NCBI RefSeq assembly: GCF_001638985.1
Contig: NW_017265144.1
Coordinates: 992,001-1,056,000, forward strand
Reading direction: 5' to 3'
Origin: Phycomyces blakesleeanus NRRL 1555(-)
Taxonomy: Eukaryota; Mucoromycota; Mucoromycetes; Mucorales; Phycomycetaceae
Length of the DNA stretch: 64,000 bases
This document shows positions 49,826 through 62,263 of the stretch, piece by piece (the first letter of the stretch is position 1; each line of letters opens with the position of its first letter). The position numbers and the translations under genes were made by a program. The notes under the pieces are model-generated. The model was not told the DNA's origin. It did not search any database and saw only the letters and a program-made list of their open reading frames with translations.

Positions 49826-51973
49826 GTGGGTATATATAAATATATATATATATATATTCATACATACTACAAGTCCAATAGCTCTTCTTTACCTCTATCA
49901 TTTACCTTAAGCCTAATACTTCTTTAGCACCAATATTAATTTTGAATGTTTCGAAGTCGGGCCTTTTCAACCTTTTAAATCTCCATACTCAATGCTAATG
50001 TCAATTCTAATTCTAATGCTAATGTCAATGCTTCGTCAATTGGAGCCTTTTTAATATTTAAAAGATAGAATTGACCTGGAGATTCGAGTAATATCAATTA
50101 TTACAGCTATCGTGCTATCAGATTCTTTCTTTGTTTCTTCAGTTCTTTCTAGTCTTGGTAGCAATATTATTATCAGTATTAGTTGGAGGGCGACCATGAT
50201 CTCGGTGACAAGTAGAGCGTCTTGTTATTTTATTTGTTGGTTTGAGTATTTAAGAATTGGAAACTTGATATAATGATAATGATAATCAAAATAATATTCC
50301 TTTGCTTCTTATATATATAAAAAAATGATCCAACTTTTGCTTGTGCTTTATTTGTTTGCTTGTAGTGACATGTTATAGCATCTGAGTATAAAACCATGTC
50401 AAATACCTTTACAGTCTACAATGTGTATATAGCTTATAGTAGTGTAAGCTAGATCCATTTATCTACTTGCCTACCTATTTACTTATTTATTTATTTAATT
50501 AAGTATTTAATTAATTAATTAATCAATTGTTAATAATAATAATAATAATAATAATAATTACGTGGCTTATATAAAGAAGTTGTGAGGATAAAGTCAAGTA
50601 AACTAAAAAGAAAAAAGAAACGCACACACATACACAAATTAAAAGGCAGGAATAATCTTTATATTTGTATTTGTATCTGTATTTGTATTTGTATTTGTTT
50701 TGCTTAGATTTGTTTGTAAAATTTGATTCATAAGTTGGACGCGTCTAGTCTAGGCCATTAAAATCTTCCAACACATACGTACATTCGTGCATATATACAT
50801 ACACAAGAATGGTGTTACTTAATATTTACTTTTTACCAAAAATAAAGGTGTTTTCGTTTTAGACTTGTGAGCTAATGAGATTTAAATGTATATATTATGT
50901 AATAAAATAGAATGTCCAACTTTGCTAGTTGTTTACAAGAAATCATAAAGCAAAATGATCAGCAAAACGAAAAAAAAAAGAAAAATTCAACCAATAATAA
51001 TGATACAAAGACTTGTAGACTAGACGGAGGAAATGGTTTATTTGTATAGTTATTTTTATGTTTATGCTTTTTACTTTTTGCATATGCTACTCACATATCC
51101 ACCTTTCGGTCTTACGTTGAACAGAATCGAATGGTCTGGTCACGGGTGGAGGAGGAATAAGAAATAAGGGGTGGGGTGTTACTGAGTAGAGTAAGAACAA
51201 GAAGGTTTATGTGTTTGTGTGTTTGTTTCTGAAAGGAATTCAATAACCAGACCGGATTTGCTCATCATAGTCACCATTATTATCATATTTTAATTATATA
51301 ATACAAAACTTTGTCTTCAATTCCAACAAGGTCTCGAACCTTTTGTACTTACTGATAGCTATCTATCTATCTATTTATCTATCTATCGATCTATCTATCT
51401 TGTTTACCTTGTCTATTTATATTCTAACTTCTTGGTCACACATTTCTTCAAACACACTAGACACACGCTTTGGCCTGCTTTTATCCCCCAAATTGTATCT
51501 TTTTTTTTCTTTCTTTTTTGGCTGTTGTTGTCGTGTCCCAATCATTCTACATCTTCCATGTCCTCCGCTCTACCATTTCTGTTTTTTTTTTAAATAAATA
51601 TTTCAATTGTCAGTATTCTTTACTTTCTTGCTCTCTTTCACATTTTCACATGTACATATAACTTTCTTATTCTTATACTCAACGTATAAAAATAATTAAT
51701 AAAAAAAAATAAAGGAGATTTCAATATTTAAATATTTTAATATTTTATATATATTTTTTTTGATCAATTCATTTTGATTCAATTTTACTCTTTCTTTTTT
51801 ATACCTTAATATATATATATATATACACACACACATAATATATATACATATATAAATATAAATATATAAATACTTACGGACAGAAAGACATACAAATTAC
51901 ATACACAAACCAAACCAAACCAAACAAAAAAAAAACAAAAAAAAAACAAAAAACGAAAAAACAAAACTACTAA
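49826..51973. other. 2.1-kb AT-rich spacer and promoter of the ankyrin gene
   Basis: TA, ATAA (50535-50560) and CTAT (51360-51400) microsatellites, a CTAATGTCAATG-type short repeat near 49994-50030, and pyrimidine/poly-A sequence before 51974. No gene is seen. Confidence 0.45.
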
Positions 51974-54209
51974 ATGGCATCTCCTGCCACCCTATCTCAC
52001 GACACTGGTCACCCCCAGTCTCATGGCAAAGGATGCACCTCTGCCAGCTGCTGTTCGCCTTCAAAGCTGTGGCGCACACTGCAGACCATCATCAGCACAA
52101 ACGACAAGCAAGAACTCACCCGCCTCTTCCAAGACATCGAAAAGCTTCCTCATGTCCTGCGCGTCTTGTTGACCTCTCGGCTGACCAACGACCCGTCCCA
52201 GTATCCGGCCTCACACAAGCACCGTGTCATCCAGCTCGATCCTCTGGTCCGTACGGAAGCCACCCGCAAATTCGGCAAATCTGTTACAGATCTCAATGCA
52301 GTCCAGCTCTGTCTGTTTCACAAAAACGAAAGCATAGCCATCCAGATCCTGACCTTTGTCCGTCAAAAGGCCACCCTTGCCGAACAGCGATCCTTTGTTC
52401 ATCATGTCTGGGGTAACCGCAACACCAGTCTCCATCTGGCATCCTTTTTAGCCATGCCGCGTCTGGTCAAGCTTTTGTTGGACATGGGTGCAGATCCCAC
52501 TGTTCCAAATGCCCGTAAGCTGGTGCCTGCAGACGTCTGTAATAATCAAGAGTGTCTTGGTTTTCTCCAAAAGGCAAGCGCATCCCAGTCTCTCTCACCA
52601 AAATCACAAAAGTCAATAACCACACCAACCACGCCAACAGCACCAAAAGTTACTACAACAGAAACTCAAATATGTAAAACTATAACTATAACTACACCTA
52701 CACCCACACCTACACCTACAACCACAGCTACAACTACATTTATATCTACAGATTCAGCCACACCTACAAGCACAGACGCAGACGCAGACGCAGACGCAAA
52801 CGTAGACGTACATGCAATCGCAATCGCAAACGTAGAAGTAGACGCAGATGCAAACGTAGATACATACACAAGTGTAGACGCAGATGCAAACGTAGATACA
52901 TACACAAGTGTAGACACAGACGCAGCTGTAGACGCAGCTGTAGACGCATACGCAGACACAGACATGACGGATTCAGATACGGAAAGCACAACATCCCTAT
53001 TGTTGTCCGACTGTGTAGAAAAACTTGCGTCTACCCTAGCAGTTCCGTTTGGACCATCTCCGCCGTCGGTAGCACTCAAAAGGAGTCCAAGAATACTGCC
53101 GATCGCTTTGACCATCGTCCCCCCCCGGACATTCTCCGATGACGGCCTGTGCGTGTTACCCAAGGACATGGCTTTTCCACTTTCACCTGTTGCAGAAGAA
53201 GAAGAAGAAAATGATGAAGAGCTTGAGTTGGAAGACGTGCGAGAAGAAAAAGCAGAGCATGTAAAAGAGGAAGAGTGCGATGATGTGGAAGAGGATGAGG
53301 ATGAGTGGGATCTTCAACTTTCACGTTCGTCTTCAATTTCGACTGTATTATCCTTAGATACGGAGCCTGCCTGGCCACTCACTCCAACCACGCTTTCTTT
53401 GTGTGAGGCAAGACCGAGTATTGGACCCCCTGAATTTGTCGGTTGCCAGACTACTATTAGGACCACTAATACGGCAGCAACAACACCTGTTGATGAAAAT
53501 CCAATCAGCGATGGCGGCATAGACCAGATCATCATCATCGACTCAACCGATCGAAATGGCAGTCGGAACATTCAAGACCGCCAAGCCGAACAAGTGTTTA
53601 TTGATCCTATCAAGCCAAGGCGCCATCTTCACGTTAGTTTTGATCCCAAGGCCATTCTTGTGGACGCATGTGTCAAAGGCGACCTCGGCGAAGTCAGTCA
53701 GACCATGGATGCGATGCTGCAGCCTTGTGATGACCACCAGAATCACAAAATTGATGGTGACTATGGTGATGCCGACGACAGCCGAAACAGCAAGAGCGCC
53801 AAGGACATTAGTATTAGTGGCGTTGGTATTAGTGCTTATAATAGTCATACTACCGGTAATACTCCTGATACCCTTAATGATTATGGTGGTGTTGAACACA
53901 TTGATCAGCGGTCACTTCTTCAATTGGCACATCTGCACGGCCACAAGCACATCGTGCGTTATCTCCTGCGCGATACTAACAAGGATCTAAAGCCACAAAT
54001 CAAGCATGGTAACAAGGACGACATTAATCACGACTATCTTGAGGACTGGCCTTTGTCCGGATACTGCTTGACTAACCAGGAGTCGCCCGTTCTTGCACAG
54101 AGCAATCAAGGTTGTCCGGATGAAACCTTTGAACCGAAACCAAGTGTTCATCCATGTCAACGTAAGTTACAAAATTTACTTATAATCTCATACACACACA
54201 CACAAATTT

Positions 54210-54241
<32 letters not shown>

Positions 54242-54350
54242 GTTAGTGATCCATGACGATGCCTGTCCTTTACAAGAGCTTATCTGTTGGCCAGAACATA
54301 TTTCTTTGGATGCGCTCGAGAGAAGTTTGGCCTGCCAAATCATCCTCTAG
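51974..54350 (+). CDS. Ankyrin-repeat protein with a candidate PP1-docking motif
   Basis: Two exons, 51974-54161 and 54247-54350 (GTAAGT donor, phase 1), give 763 residues. The N-terminal third is folded and contains ankyrin-like segments (NTSLHLASFLAMPRLVKLLL then DMGADPTVPNARKLVPADV). The middle is a Thr-rich stretch and an Asp/Ala/Val array built from a 36-bp DNA repeat, followed by acidic Glu runs. Near residue 550, HVSFDPKAILVDACVKGDL begins another ankyrin-like unit that continues at LLQLAHLHGHKHIVRYLL. The pattern of basic residue, V-x-F, then ankyrin repeat recalls PP1 regulatory subunits (PPP1R12/27 type), where V-x-F docks the phosphatase. That function is inference; the motif here has His/Leu rather than Arg just before it. 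No known orthologue can be named. Confidence 0.82.
52838..52909 (+). repeat. 36-bp coding tandem repeat (two units)
   Basis: Units 52838-52873 and 52874-52909 are identical or nearly so and encode VDADANVDTYTS twice, inside a longer array of GAC-GCA (Asp-Ala) codons. Confidence 0.9.
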
Positions 54351-56022
54351 CCAAAAAACAAAAACAATTGCAAAAACAATCGCAAAAATCAACAAAAAAA
54401 TCGCAAAAACCAAGTTAATCAGAAAATCAACAACAACAACAACAACAAAAAAAAAAGAATCGTACACACACCAGCACCACTACCACTATTACTATTACTA
54501 CTACTACTATTACTACTACACAACACTACACAATACTACACAACGCAACATTACATCACAACATCTCACATACACATACCTTATCCTGTTTTGTGTGATT
54601 TGTTGACCGATATTATTATTAATAATTTGCGTTGTTCTTACTTGTTACCCATTCTCTATTCTGTATCTTCCTTGCCTTTCTTTTATTTATTTCTTTAACG
54701 GCGTGTGCAAATCCCTTCCATTCTCCTTTAACCCTTTCAATTATCTCACCATTCACCCCTTTTCCTTTCCTTTTATATATATTTCCTTTTTGCTTTTCAT
54801 ATCCAAAAAAAAAAAAGAACCCGTCATTCCTTGTTTAGTATTTATTTATTTATTTCCTTCCTTACCCCCCCCCCCCTTTTTTTTCCCCAAAAAAAACTTC
54901 TTCTTTTATATACTTTTATGTGTTTATTACTCCCCCCTCCCCCTCCCTCAAGAAAAAAAAAGAAACACTTCTTTATCTTTACCGAACTTCTTTATCTTAC
55001 TCTTTACCTTTAAACAATTTAACCGCTTCGTTCTGTTTGTCTATAGTTTCTGTTGCCATTTATATATTTTTTTCCCTTTCTTTCTTATTTATTTATTTAT
55101 TTATTAACCAAAGAACTAACTAATTACTTGATTAGTTATTTAGTTTTTTTTTTAGTTCTTTAGTTAATTAATTATTATTCTCTCTCTCTTTTCTTTTTCT
55201 TATTTGTGTGTGATTTATTATGCTTTCTTGTTTATATACGTGTATATTTCTTCTTCTTTTATATATATATATATATATATATATTAATATTCTATTCATA
55301 TAGTTTGTTTAGTCTGTCATAAACCAGTAGTCTTCCCCACTGTATTACTTGTTGACTTTCTATTCTTTATATTTATATTTATATTTATATTATATTATAT
55401 TTTATTTTATTTTATTTTATTTTATTTTATTTTAAAAAAAAAAGGACATTTTATACTGATATGCCCTTTTCTCCCTCTCCCTCCCTCCCTCTTCTTACCT
55501 CTTCTTATTACTAGTAACATTACCATTACCATTACCATTACCATTACCATTATTATTATTATTATTTAGCTCAAAATTCTCTTTATTCAATTCTACTTCC
55601 AAAAATCTTAAAAAATCCCAAAATAACCAAAAAAAAAAAAATAACCAAAAAAAAAAACACAAAAAAAAAGGTTATTTTTGGGATAATTTGGATTTTATCA
55701 TGAAACTTAAACAAATTACCAAAAATAAATAAATATATGGAACACGCTTTCTCAACCTAAAAAATATATATATATTACATAATAACTTGATTTGATTTGA
55801 TTATGTAACGATATATAATAAGAATAATATTTTATTTGTTTAATATATGTATAAAAGGTGTTGGATATTAAGTGGTTATATACATGTATTATATATATAT
55901 ATATATTGTAAATGTATATATAAAATAAATAAATAGAATAAATAGATAGAATAAATTATTATTATTATAAGAATAGCTATATATGTATATATGTATATGT
56001 ATATATTATCTGTATAGTATTT
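54351..56022. other. Convergent 3' spacer, 1.7 kb
   Basis: This lies between the ankyrin gene and the minus-strand gene at 56023. It contains CAA runs after the stop, ACT/ATT triplets near 54480-54520, a poly-C/poly-T stretch near 54865-54890, TATT and TTTTA runs near 55380-55435, (CATTAC)n at about 55513-55550, and the inverted repeat listed separately. No gene is seen. Confidence 0.5.
55615..55684. repeat. 14-bp inverted repeat around A-rich loop
   Basis: ATCCCAAAATAACC (55615-55628) faces GGTTATTTTTGGGAT (55670-55684), with an A-rich 41-base loop. It could be a terminator-like hairpin or a tiny fold-back element. It sits far from both stop codons. Confidence 0.6.
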
Positions 56023-57880
56023 TTATAGAAAAAAGTGTGTATGAACCCTGCTGTGTTCATGTACTTTCATCTCTTGTAATTTGTAGGTATTAAGTTCTTC
56101 TTTAATGTACTGAGCCAGAGTGGCACTCAAGTGAACACACACTGCCTCAGGATCAGAACTGCGATCGTATTCTTGGGCCGAGTAAGTCTCTCGTACAGCA
56201 ACCACCTTTGCGAACCGTAATGTTTGACCACTGCTATTGGTTGATTTCTTTTGTTGTTTCTTGTCTTTTTCTTGCTGGTGGACTGGTCGTTGTACAACAA
56301 GATCTCTGGATTGTTTCTTCTCTTGTTGAAATCGACTCTGGTTGGGAATGTACATCGGTTTGGGTGTAATAGACACTGGTTCTATTGGAATACCTATAAT
56401 AATAATTATACTATAAAAATAAGTATATTTTATACAAACTGAATAATATTAAACAAAAAAAGTAATTTCTTGCTTTTTTTTCCCCTTTTTTAATGTATTG
56501 ATTTGTTTGTTTGCTTTGGTTGCTTAGTTACTTATTTATTTAGGTAGTTAATTATTTAGTTATTTGTTTGTTTTGTACTTGCCTCGAAGGATACCACCCT
56601 TTGATGAAGATCGATAAGGGCTAGGGACAGGAAAGTTCATTTTTGGATTGGATGATCTTGAGTTAGACTTGATCTCCTTAGACAAGGATTTTTGGGTATT
56701 TTTGTAAATATTTAAAGTATTCTTTTGCTGTTGCTGTTGTTGCTGTTGTTGCTGTTGTTGCTGTTGCTGCTGCTGAGATGATGGTAGTAGTATTAGTGAT
56801 GGTGGTAACGGCGGCGGTGGTGATAGTGGTGATAGTGAGGATAAAGACATAGAACGTGGAACATTTATTGGTGGTGACCGCCACTGCTCTTGCCTCTTCT
56901 GCAGTTCGTGACGGTCTTGATAGTCTTGATAATCCTGCTTGTCTTTATAGTCTTTGTAGTCTTTATAGTCTTTGTGCTCTTTGTGCTCTTTGTGTTTTTG
57001 GGGATATTTTTGTTTGTCAAGCTGTAATTTGTGTTTTATTTTATCGGAAAACTTTTTGGACTGGCTATTGTCGCGTTTGTTGGACCCAACAGAAGCAAAT
57101 TTTGAAATGGCCAGCATAAAACGAGAGGATGGAGACGTGGGTGTATGTGTAGGCGTATGCGCAGATGTTTGACCTGTTGTGGATGCTGGTGTGGAAGCAG
57201 ACGCAAAGGGTGTCGGCAGTGGCTCATCTGGGGACATGGTGAAAGAAAGGCTCGAAAGGGTGTTTGTAGAAACAGAGTAATAATCACCAGCACCAAAAGA
57301 GAAAGAAGAGCCAGAAGTAGTAGAGGATGTGTAGGATGGCATACTCAATGCATTTGGAATCGGTACCCAGTCATCCAACACAAGTGGCTGTGGTGGCTGT
57401 GGTTTTTGTTTTGTTGCTGCTGTTAATGGTGGTGGTGGTGGTGGTGGTGTCTGTAGTGAATATGAGTGCAAATGCGAGTTCGAGTATAGGTGCGGTTGCG
57501 GTGGCGTACAATTTGCTGCGTACGCCACTCGTGATGTATGTACACCCCTTGGAGACATGCAGAGTGACTCTAGTCTTGACTGAGAAGAGGGTATCTGGAC
57601 AACTGGGTCTTCTTGTCGTCGTAGTCTCCACGCATTCTTTAAACGATGTTTGAGCGACGTTTTCTTGATTGGTTCAAACGAGGTCGGCATATCAGCAGAG
57701 CTTGTGTATCTTCCCAACAATTCAAAATGATCTATTTTCAATTTCGACCAACTTGAAGTCCTTTTCTTTAGAGAAAATAAAAAGAAGAAGAAGAATAAAG
57801 AGAGAAAGAGAAAGAGAAAAGAGTACCAGGTTTCGGTTTTGGTTTTGGTTTTTTTTAGTGGGGGTATTTTTTTTAAACAT
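56023..57880 (-). CDS. Conserved fungal protein with C-terminal RFAKVV/EYDR domain
   Basis: Exons in transcription order: 57880-57827, 57765-56583 and 56393-56023, giving about 535 residues. The first exon is tentative (MFKKNTPTKKNQN; donor GTACTC), chosen because it supplies the only upstream ATG in frame. The body is disordered, with Pro/Gln/Ser runs, a YKDYKDYKDK-type repeat, a polyQ stretch and PPPPP runs. The C-terminus is the conserved part: TLRFAKVVAVRETYSAQEYD, LAQYIKEELNTYKLQEMKVH and SRVHTHFF, a pattern I associate with widely conserved fungal proteins of unknown role. Intron 2 uses a GC donor (CGAG|GCAAGT at 56582); only that join keeps GGILRG in frame with IPIEPVSI and the conserved domain. 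A GT site two codons later leads into a different open frame lacking the domain. Confidence 0.7.
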
Positions 57881-58622
57881 TGAAGAATGATGTATTATTA
57901 TCAATTTGATTTTTGTGTGTGTGTGTTTTAACCATCATCATTAATATTATATATCCATATAATCTTTTTTAGCATTCCAGGCCTTGGCGTGTATTGCCAT
58001 CTTTTATTTATATAATTGTACACAATATACTACTCGCACTACCTCTGGCATCAGCATAAATTCCATTTTTTTTTTGGTTTTTATTTGTAGGAGGGAAATG
58101 TTATTAATAATAATAATAATGAAAGTAATCAAAACAAAAGCAAGGCAAAGCGAAGCAAAGCAAAGCAAAGCAGAGCAGAGCAGAGCAGAGCAAAGCAAAG
58201 CAAAGCAAAGCAAAGCAAAGCAAAGCAAAGTAAGAAAGCAATCAAATGTGTGTGTGTGAGAGAGAGAGAGAAAGGCAATTATAGAAAGAGATATATAGTA
58301 GATATAGTTGGATAGGCAGAGATTAGCCCGAGGGCATGAAATATAGGAGGCAAATTAGGAGAGGGTATTGAACAATGTGTGGTGTGGATTGATCTTTCAT
58401 TTGTGATGTGATTTTGGTCATTTCTAACGCCTTTGAACAAATTGTACATACTTTTTATATCTATCTATTTGTGTAATTTACTCTACTGTATTATTGTAGT
58501 ATAGTACTGTCATGCACAAAAGTGCAGATTGCAGCCATGACCACCCCACTTGCATATCTTCTTCTTCCTCTTCTTTGGCCACCAAAAATAAAATAAAAAT
58601 GAAAGATATGTAGAAATCTTTA
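57881..58622. other. Spacer with AAAGC pentamer array
   Basis: Promoter of the gene at 56023 and 3' region of the sulfoxide reductase gene. Apart from the pentamer array I see GT and GA runs (57915-57927, 58248-58271) and nothing coding. Confidence 0.5.
58138..58232 (+). repeat. (AAAGC)n/(AGAGC)n pentanucleotide array
   Basis: About 18-19 units of five bases, mostly AAAGC with an internal block of AGAGC variants. It is open in several frames only because it is repetitive. Confidence 0.93.
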
Positions 58623-59724
58623 TTACCACTCACAATTGGCGACGATTACCTTGACAACTGCCTCTAAACCTTTACGATCGACATCATCAAAACCTTCGAC
58701 CTCTTCACAATCAATATCCAATACACCCAATAGACGCTACAGAAGAATATATGCATATATGTATTTATATATTTGTGTTTATGTACGTATATATATATAT
58801 ACGGGTGCGTTTTACAACCAAATTTAATACAAAAGAAAAGCTAGAAATTTCATCTAGACTAGCAACCCAAGTTATCCATATTCTCCCAAAAAAGAAAATC
58901 CTCATTCTATCCTCCCCCCCCCCTTTTCTTACTACTACTACTACTACTACTATTACTACTATTACAATTCTCATTATTATAGTGTATTCATTTATCTGAT
59001 CTTACCTTATCTTTTACTATTGGTACAACAATCTCAGAGTTGGAGGCAGCATCACAAGCAATATGGCCAGGAAACTCATGAACATCCTTGACGAGCTGAG
59101 TGGTTTGAGTAGCAGCAGCAGCACCACATACGCCCTTTCCGAATGGGATAGCAGTACAGGCCACCTTTAATATATGTATGTGGACACACAGACAGAAATA
59201 CACATTTCATTTGTACAAAAGTAAGATATATATATATATTTATTTATTTAAACATTTCTCTATTTCACTACATCTCTTTTTTTTTCTTTTTTTGAATTAA
59301 AAGGGGATATAATCTATCATTTTTCTTCTTCTATCTCCTCCTCCGCTTTCTCCTCTTATTATCATTATTATTCTTTACCTTGCCCTGGAAGGGACCCAAA
59401 ATCAAGTTCTTTTCATTCTTGGGGTCAACCAAATAAAAACCAGCCCAGTTGATAGGTTTCTTTTGGAAATGCTCAAGTGATTTCAAACCATGATAGATCA
59501 CAGAAGATGCATTCGAAAGATTAGTAACCTAGATTTATATAATGCAAGTGATGATTATTAACATGATTATGATTAGTAATATATATATATATTAACATTT
59601 TTTTTTTTAGAATCTTTACCCAATAGGTTTGATCTTCGGTAATTGCGTTGATTTGATCAACAAGATCGCTATAAAACTCTTCTTTTGGAATGCTAGGGTT
59701 TGTGTTTGCAGAAATTTCCTTCAT
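58623..59724 (-). CDS. Free methionine-(R)-sulfoxide reductase (GAF domain)
   Basis: Reduces free methionine-R-sulfoxide in oxidative-stress defence. Four exons in transcription order: 59724-59620, 59528-59379, 59164-59006 and 58736-58623, all GT-AG and in phase 0, give 175 residues, the family size. The GAF fold is recognisable from INWAGFYLVDPKNEKNLILG, GPFQGKVACTAIPFGKGVCG, HIACDAASNSEIVVPIVKDK and LLGVLDIDCEEVEGFDDVD. The three redox cysteines are present at 88, 98 and 122, with spacing 10 and 24 as in E. coli YebR. This identifies the enzyme rather than a generic GAF sensor. It is cytosolic, with no targeting signal. Confidence 0.96.
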
Positions 59725-60004
59725 TGTATAGTGTGAAGTGGTGTGGTTTAGGTATGATGGTACTAAAAAAAGTTTGACTTGAAATATTTATATACATTAT
59801 ATTGTATTATATATGTAAATGCGCGTAAAATTAAAATTAAAATTAAAATTAAAATTAAAATTAAAATTAAAATTAAAATTAAAATTAAAATTAAAAATTG
59901 AAAAATTGAAAAATTGAAAAATTGAAAAATTGAAAAATTGAAAAATTGAAAAATTGAAAAATTAAAAAATTAAAAAATTAAAATTAAAATAAAAATTACC
60001 TGCA

Positions 60005-60035
<31 letters not shown>

Positions 60036-60226
60036 TTTTGGGGAATTCAATTTTCTGAAGTTTCAATTAATGTAGATTATTATAGATTATTATAGATTAT
60101 TGTAGGTTATTAATTAAAGTTATTATAGATTGTGAGATTATGACTTTTTTTCTCTCTCTCTTTCTTCCTTTTTGCTTCTTTCTTATTCTTTTTCATTTCT
60201 TTCTCTTTTTTTCCTTTTTTTTTGTT
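59725..60226. other. Spacer dominated by AT-rich satellites
   Basis: This holds the promoter of the sulfoxide reductase, the hexamer/octamer array described separately, a GTTTTGTTTT run and three TATAGATTAT-type repeats at 60078-60110. No gene is seen. Confidence 0.5.
59826..59998 (+). repeat. Compound array: (AAAATT)n switching to (GAAAAATT)n
   Basis: About 11 units of AAAATT (59826-59893) are followed by about eight units of GAAAAATT (to about 59961), then degenerate AAAAAATT units. One array appears to have mutated into a longer unit and re-expanded. Confidence 0.93.
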
Positions 60227-62263
60227 TTAATAGTTGTTAAGAAATGTACGACTATTAGAGGCAGTTGGTGCAATTTCAGACCAGCTACTACTGTGTTCTC
60301 CAGAACACCTTTGAAGTTCAAGACTTGATCGAGCAGCTCGGAATCGTGAATGCATTGAAGCCGATCTCTGGGGTAGCAGTATGTTTTGTTCTTCTGGAGG
60401 TTGTGGAGTGCGGGTATTGGTTAGGGTAGCCGAGCGACGTAGCTTCTGGACACCGGATGTAGTCAATCGATAGGAGCCCTCGCTACTTGCGTCTTGGTCG
60501 TCACATGGAATAGTGTCTTGGGGTATTTGTAATTCGGCCATGGCAAATATGGCGTTGATCTCGGTTGGATCCATTGTTACCACACAGAGTAAAGGGAATA
60601 GTCCTCGTTCACAGGTCATTAGATTGTCACCTATTGAACCCAAGTAATAATAAAAAAATGATAATAATGATGATAATAATAATAATAATAATAACAATAA
60701 TGATAAAAATAATAGTAAAATCACACACAAAAGAGAGAGAGAGAGAAAATAAAATAAAAAATATAGTTCCTTTTGATCTTTCTTTTCTTCTTCTTTCTTT
60801 TTCGTTGATATCTGTATGTCTTTATATGTGTATCTTTGTATGTAGGTATATTTATGCATGGATAGGTATATATTTGTATTTGAGTATATAAGCTATTCTC
60901 TATTCTATTCTTTTTCTTTACATGTCTACAAAAATTAATATATAAGTGTGTATGTTTACCAAGTGCCCAGCCATCATCAAAGTAGTAGTACATTCGAATA
61001 ATGTCGCCCTGAGTGATAAGGATTTCGTCTTCGTGCTGAGGTTCTTTGGAGTAGATTACTTGACAGAATCCTTCGAGATAAGTCTGTACTTTGGATACAC
61101 CTTCGATTTCACCATCAGTGTTACTATTGTTACTGTTACTGTTACGATTACTGTTAATGTTACTAGGATTGCTAGCAGTGTTACTATTGTTAATAATAAT
61201 ATTGTTTTGATTGTTTTTTGCCATCACTGCCGCAGCAGGTATAACGCCCGGCTGTCCTGGTACGCCCGACCATGTGTCTATTGGTGGCTCATCGCCCAAC
61301 GGCTCGGTCGGAGGCACCATGTCATAGGATTCTGCCTGACTGTAGCCCTGCCTGGGCTTCTTCTTTTTTTGACTCTTTTTCTTTTTTCCCCAGAAACACC
61401 ACCACCATATCAATATCGTCAGCCCCAATAATAAAAGACCTCCCAATACACCAACAATAATCCCGATCAACTTGTTTCTGTGGGTCCGACTGATATCGGC
61501 CGCAGACTTGCACTGCAGCCCTTTGCAACAATCTAGAGTTGTATTAACTGTTTGGCAGTAGCTGCACATTGATTTTTGATCATTTTGGAATCCTACAAAT
61601 GCGTGGATATATATATTGGATCTTGTTATGCATATGCCTTATAGAGTTGTACACACACTTTTGTGTATATATATATATATATATATCCCACTTTGGATGA
61701 CCAAAAATAATAATAATAATAGATTCAGCCTTACCACAGCCACCTTCATTTACTAAACCATCCAAACAAGTCGATTGTTCTCCGGTAGATTCGCACGCCG
61801 TACGTTGATTCTGTAGTATTTGCTGATATCCGTCTTCGTCACCAATACAGGTCACAGCCTTGGTCTGTATCAGAGAAAGGATCGAATTGACGTTAGAGGT
61901 GCAAGTGGATCGACAGAGCAATTTTGGCAAGACGTTGTTTTCGAGGTTACAAGGTAAAGAAGAAGAATAGTCGAGCACAAGTTTGGAACATGTGACTGTG
62001 GCAGCAAAGCGTGGATAGACATGCCCATTACAGCCCAAAGGTTGCCATGGGGCTGATGAGTTGATGTATGACAGCAGACCAAGATCGAAATCGGCGATGG
62101 AGGTAACGTTCGCAAGCCATGGATATGTCACAAAGGATGCCTGGCCAATGCTGACATAGTAGTTGGTGAATGCAGGACAGGCGGTTGAATTTGCTAAGGA
62201 GAGACATTGTTGGCCATTGGAGAGAGGGATGAGCAAGTATAAAATGAGAGCGATGAGGTACAT
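60227..62263 (-). CDS. Single-pass membrane protein with Cys-rich ectodomain and cytoplasmic SH3 domain
   Basis: Three exons in transcription order: 62263-61735, 61592-60960 and 60630-60227, giving 521 residues. A signal peptide (MYLIALILYLLIPLSNG) leads to a Cys-rich extracellular part with NST/NVT glycosylation sites (about 20-205). One transmembrane helix (IIVGVLGGLLLLGLTILIWW) is followed by a Lys-rich stop-transfer (KKKKSQKKKK). The cytoplasmic tail has an Asn-rich linker and an SH3 domain split by intron 2: FCQVIYSKEPQHEDEILITQ, then DDGWALGDNLMTCERGLFPL, with the ALYDY-type, DDGW and G-x-FP positions recognisable. The last 130 residues are disordered. The layout recalls fungal membrane SH3 proteins acting in osmosensing or polarity, although Sho1 itself has four helices. 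The spliced start is the ATG at 62263. Confidence 0.88.

Noticed and set aside
55513..55550. (CATTAC)n as interstitial telomere repeat
   Set aside because: Not a fungal telomere unit (TTAGGG or variants); the same unit recurs as an intron microsatellite near 27.0 kb.
58003..58259. Open frames through the AAAGC array
   Set aside because: Open only because a 5-base unit without stops repeats; the predicted peptide is pure repeat.
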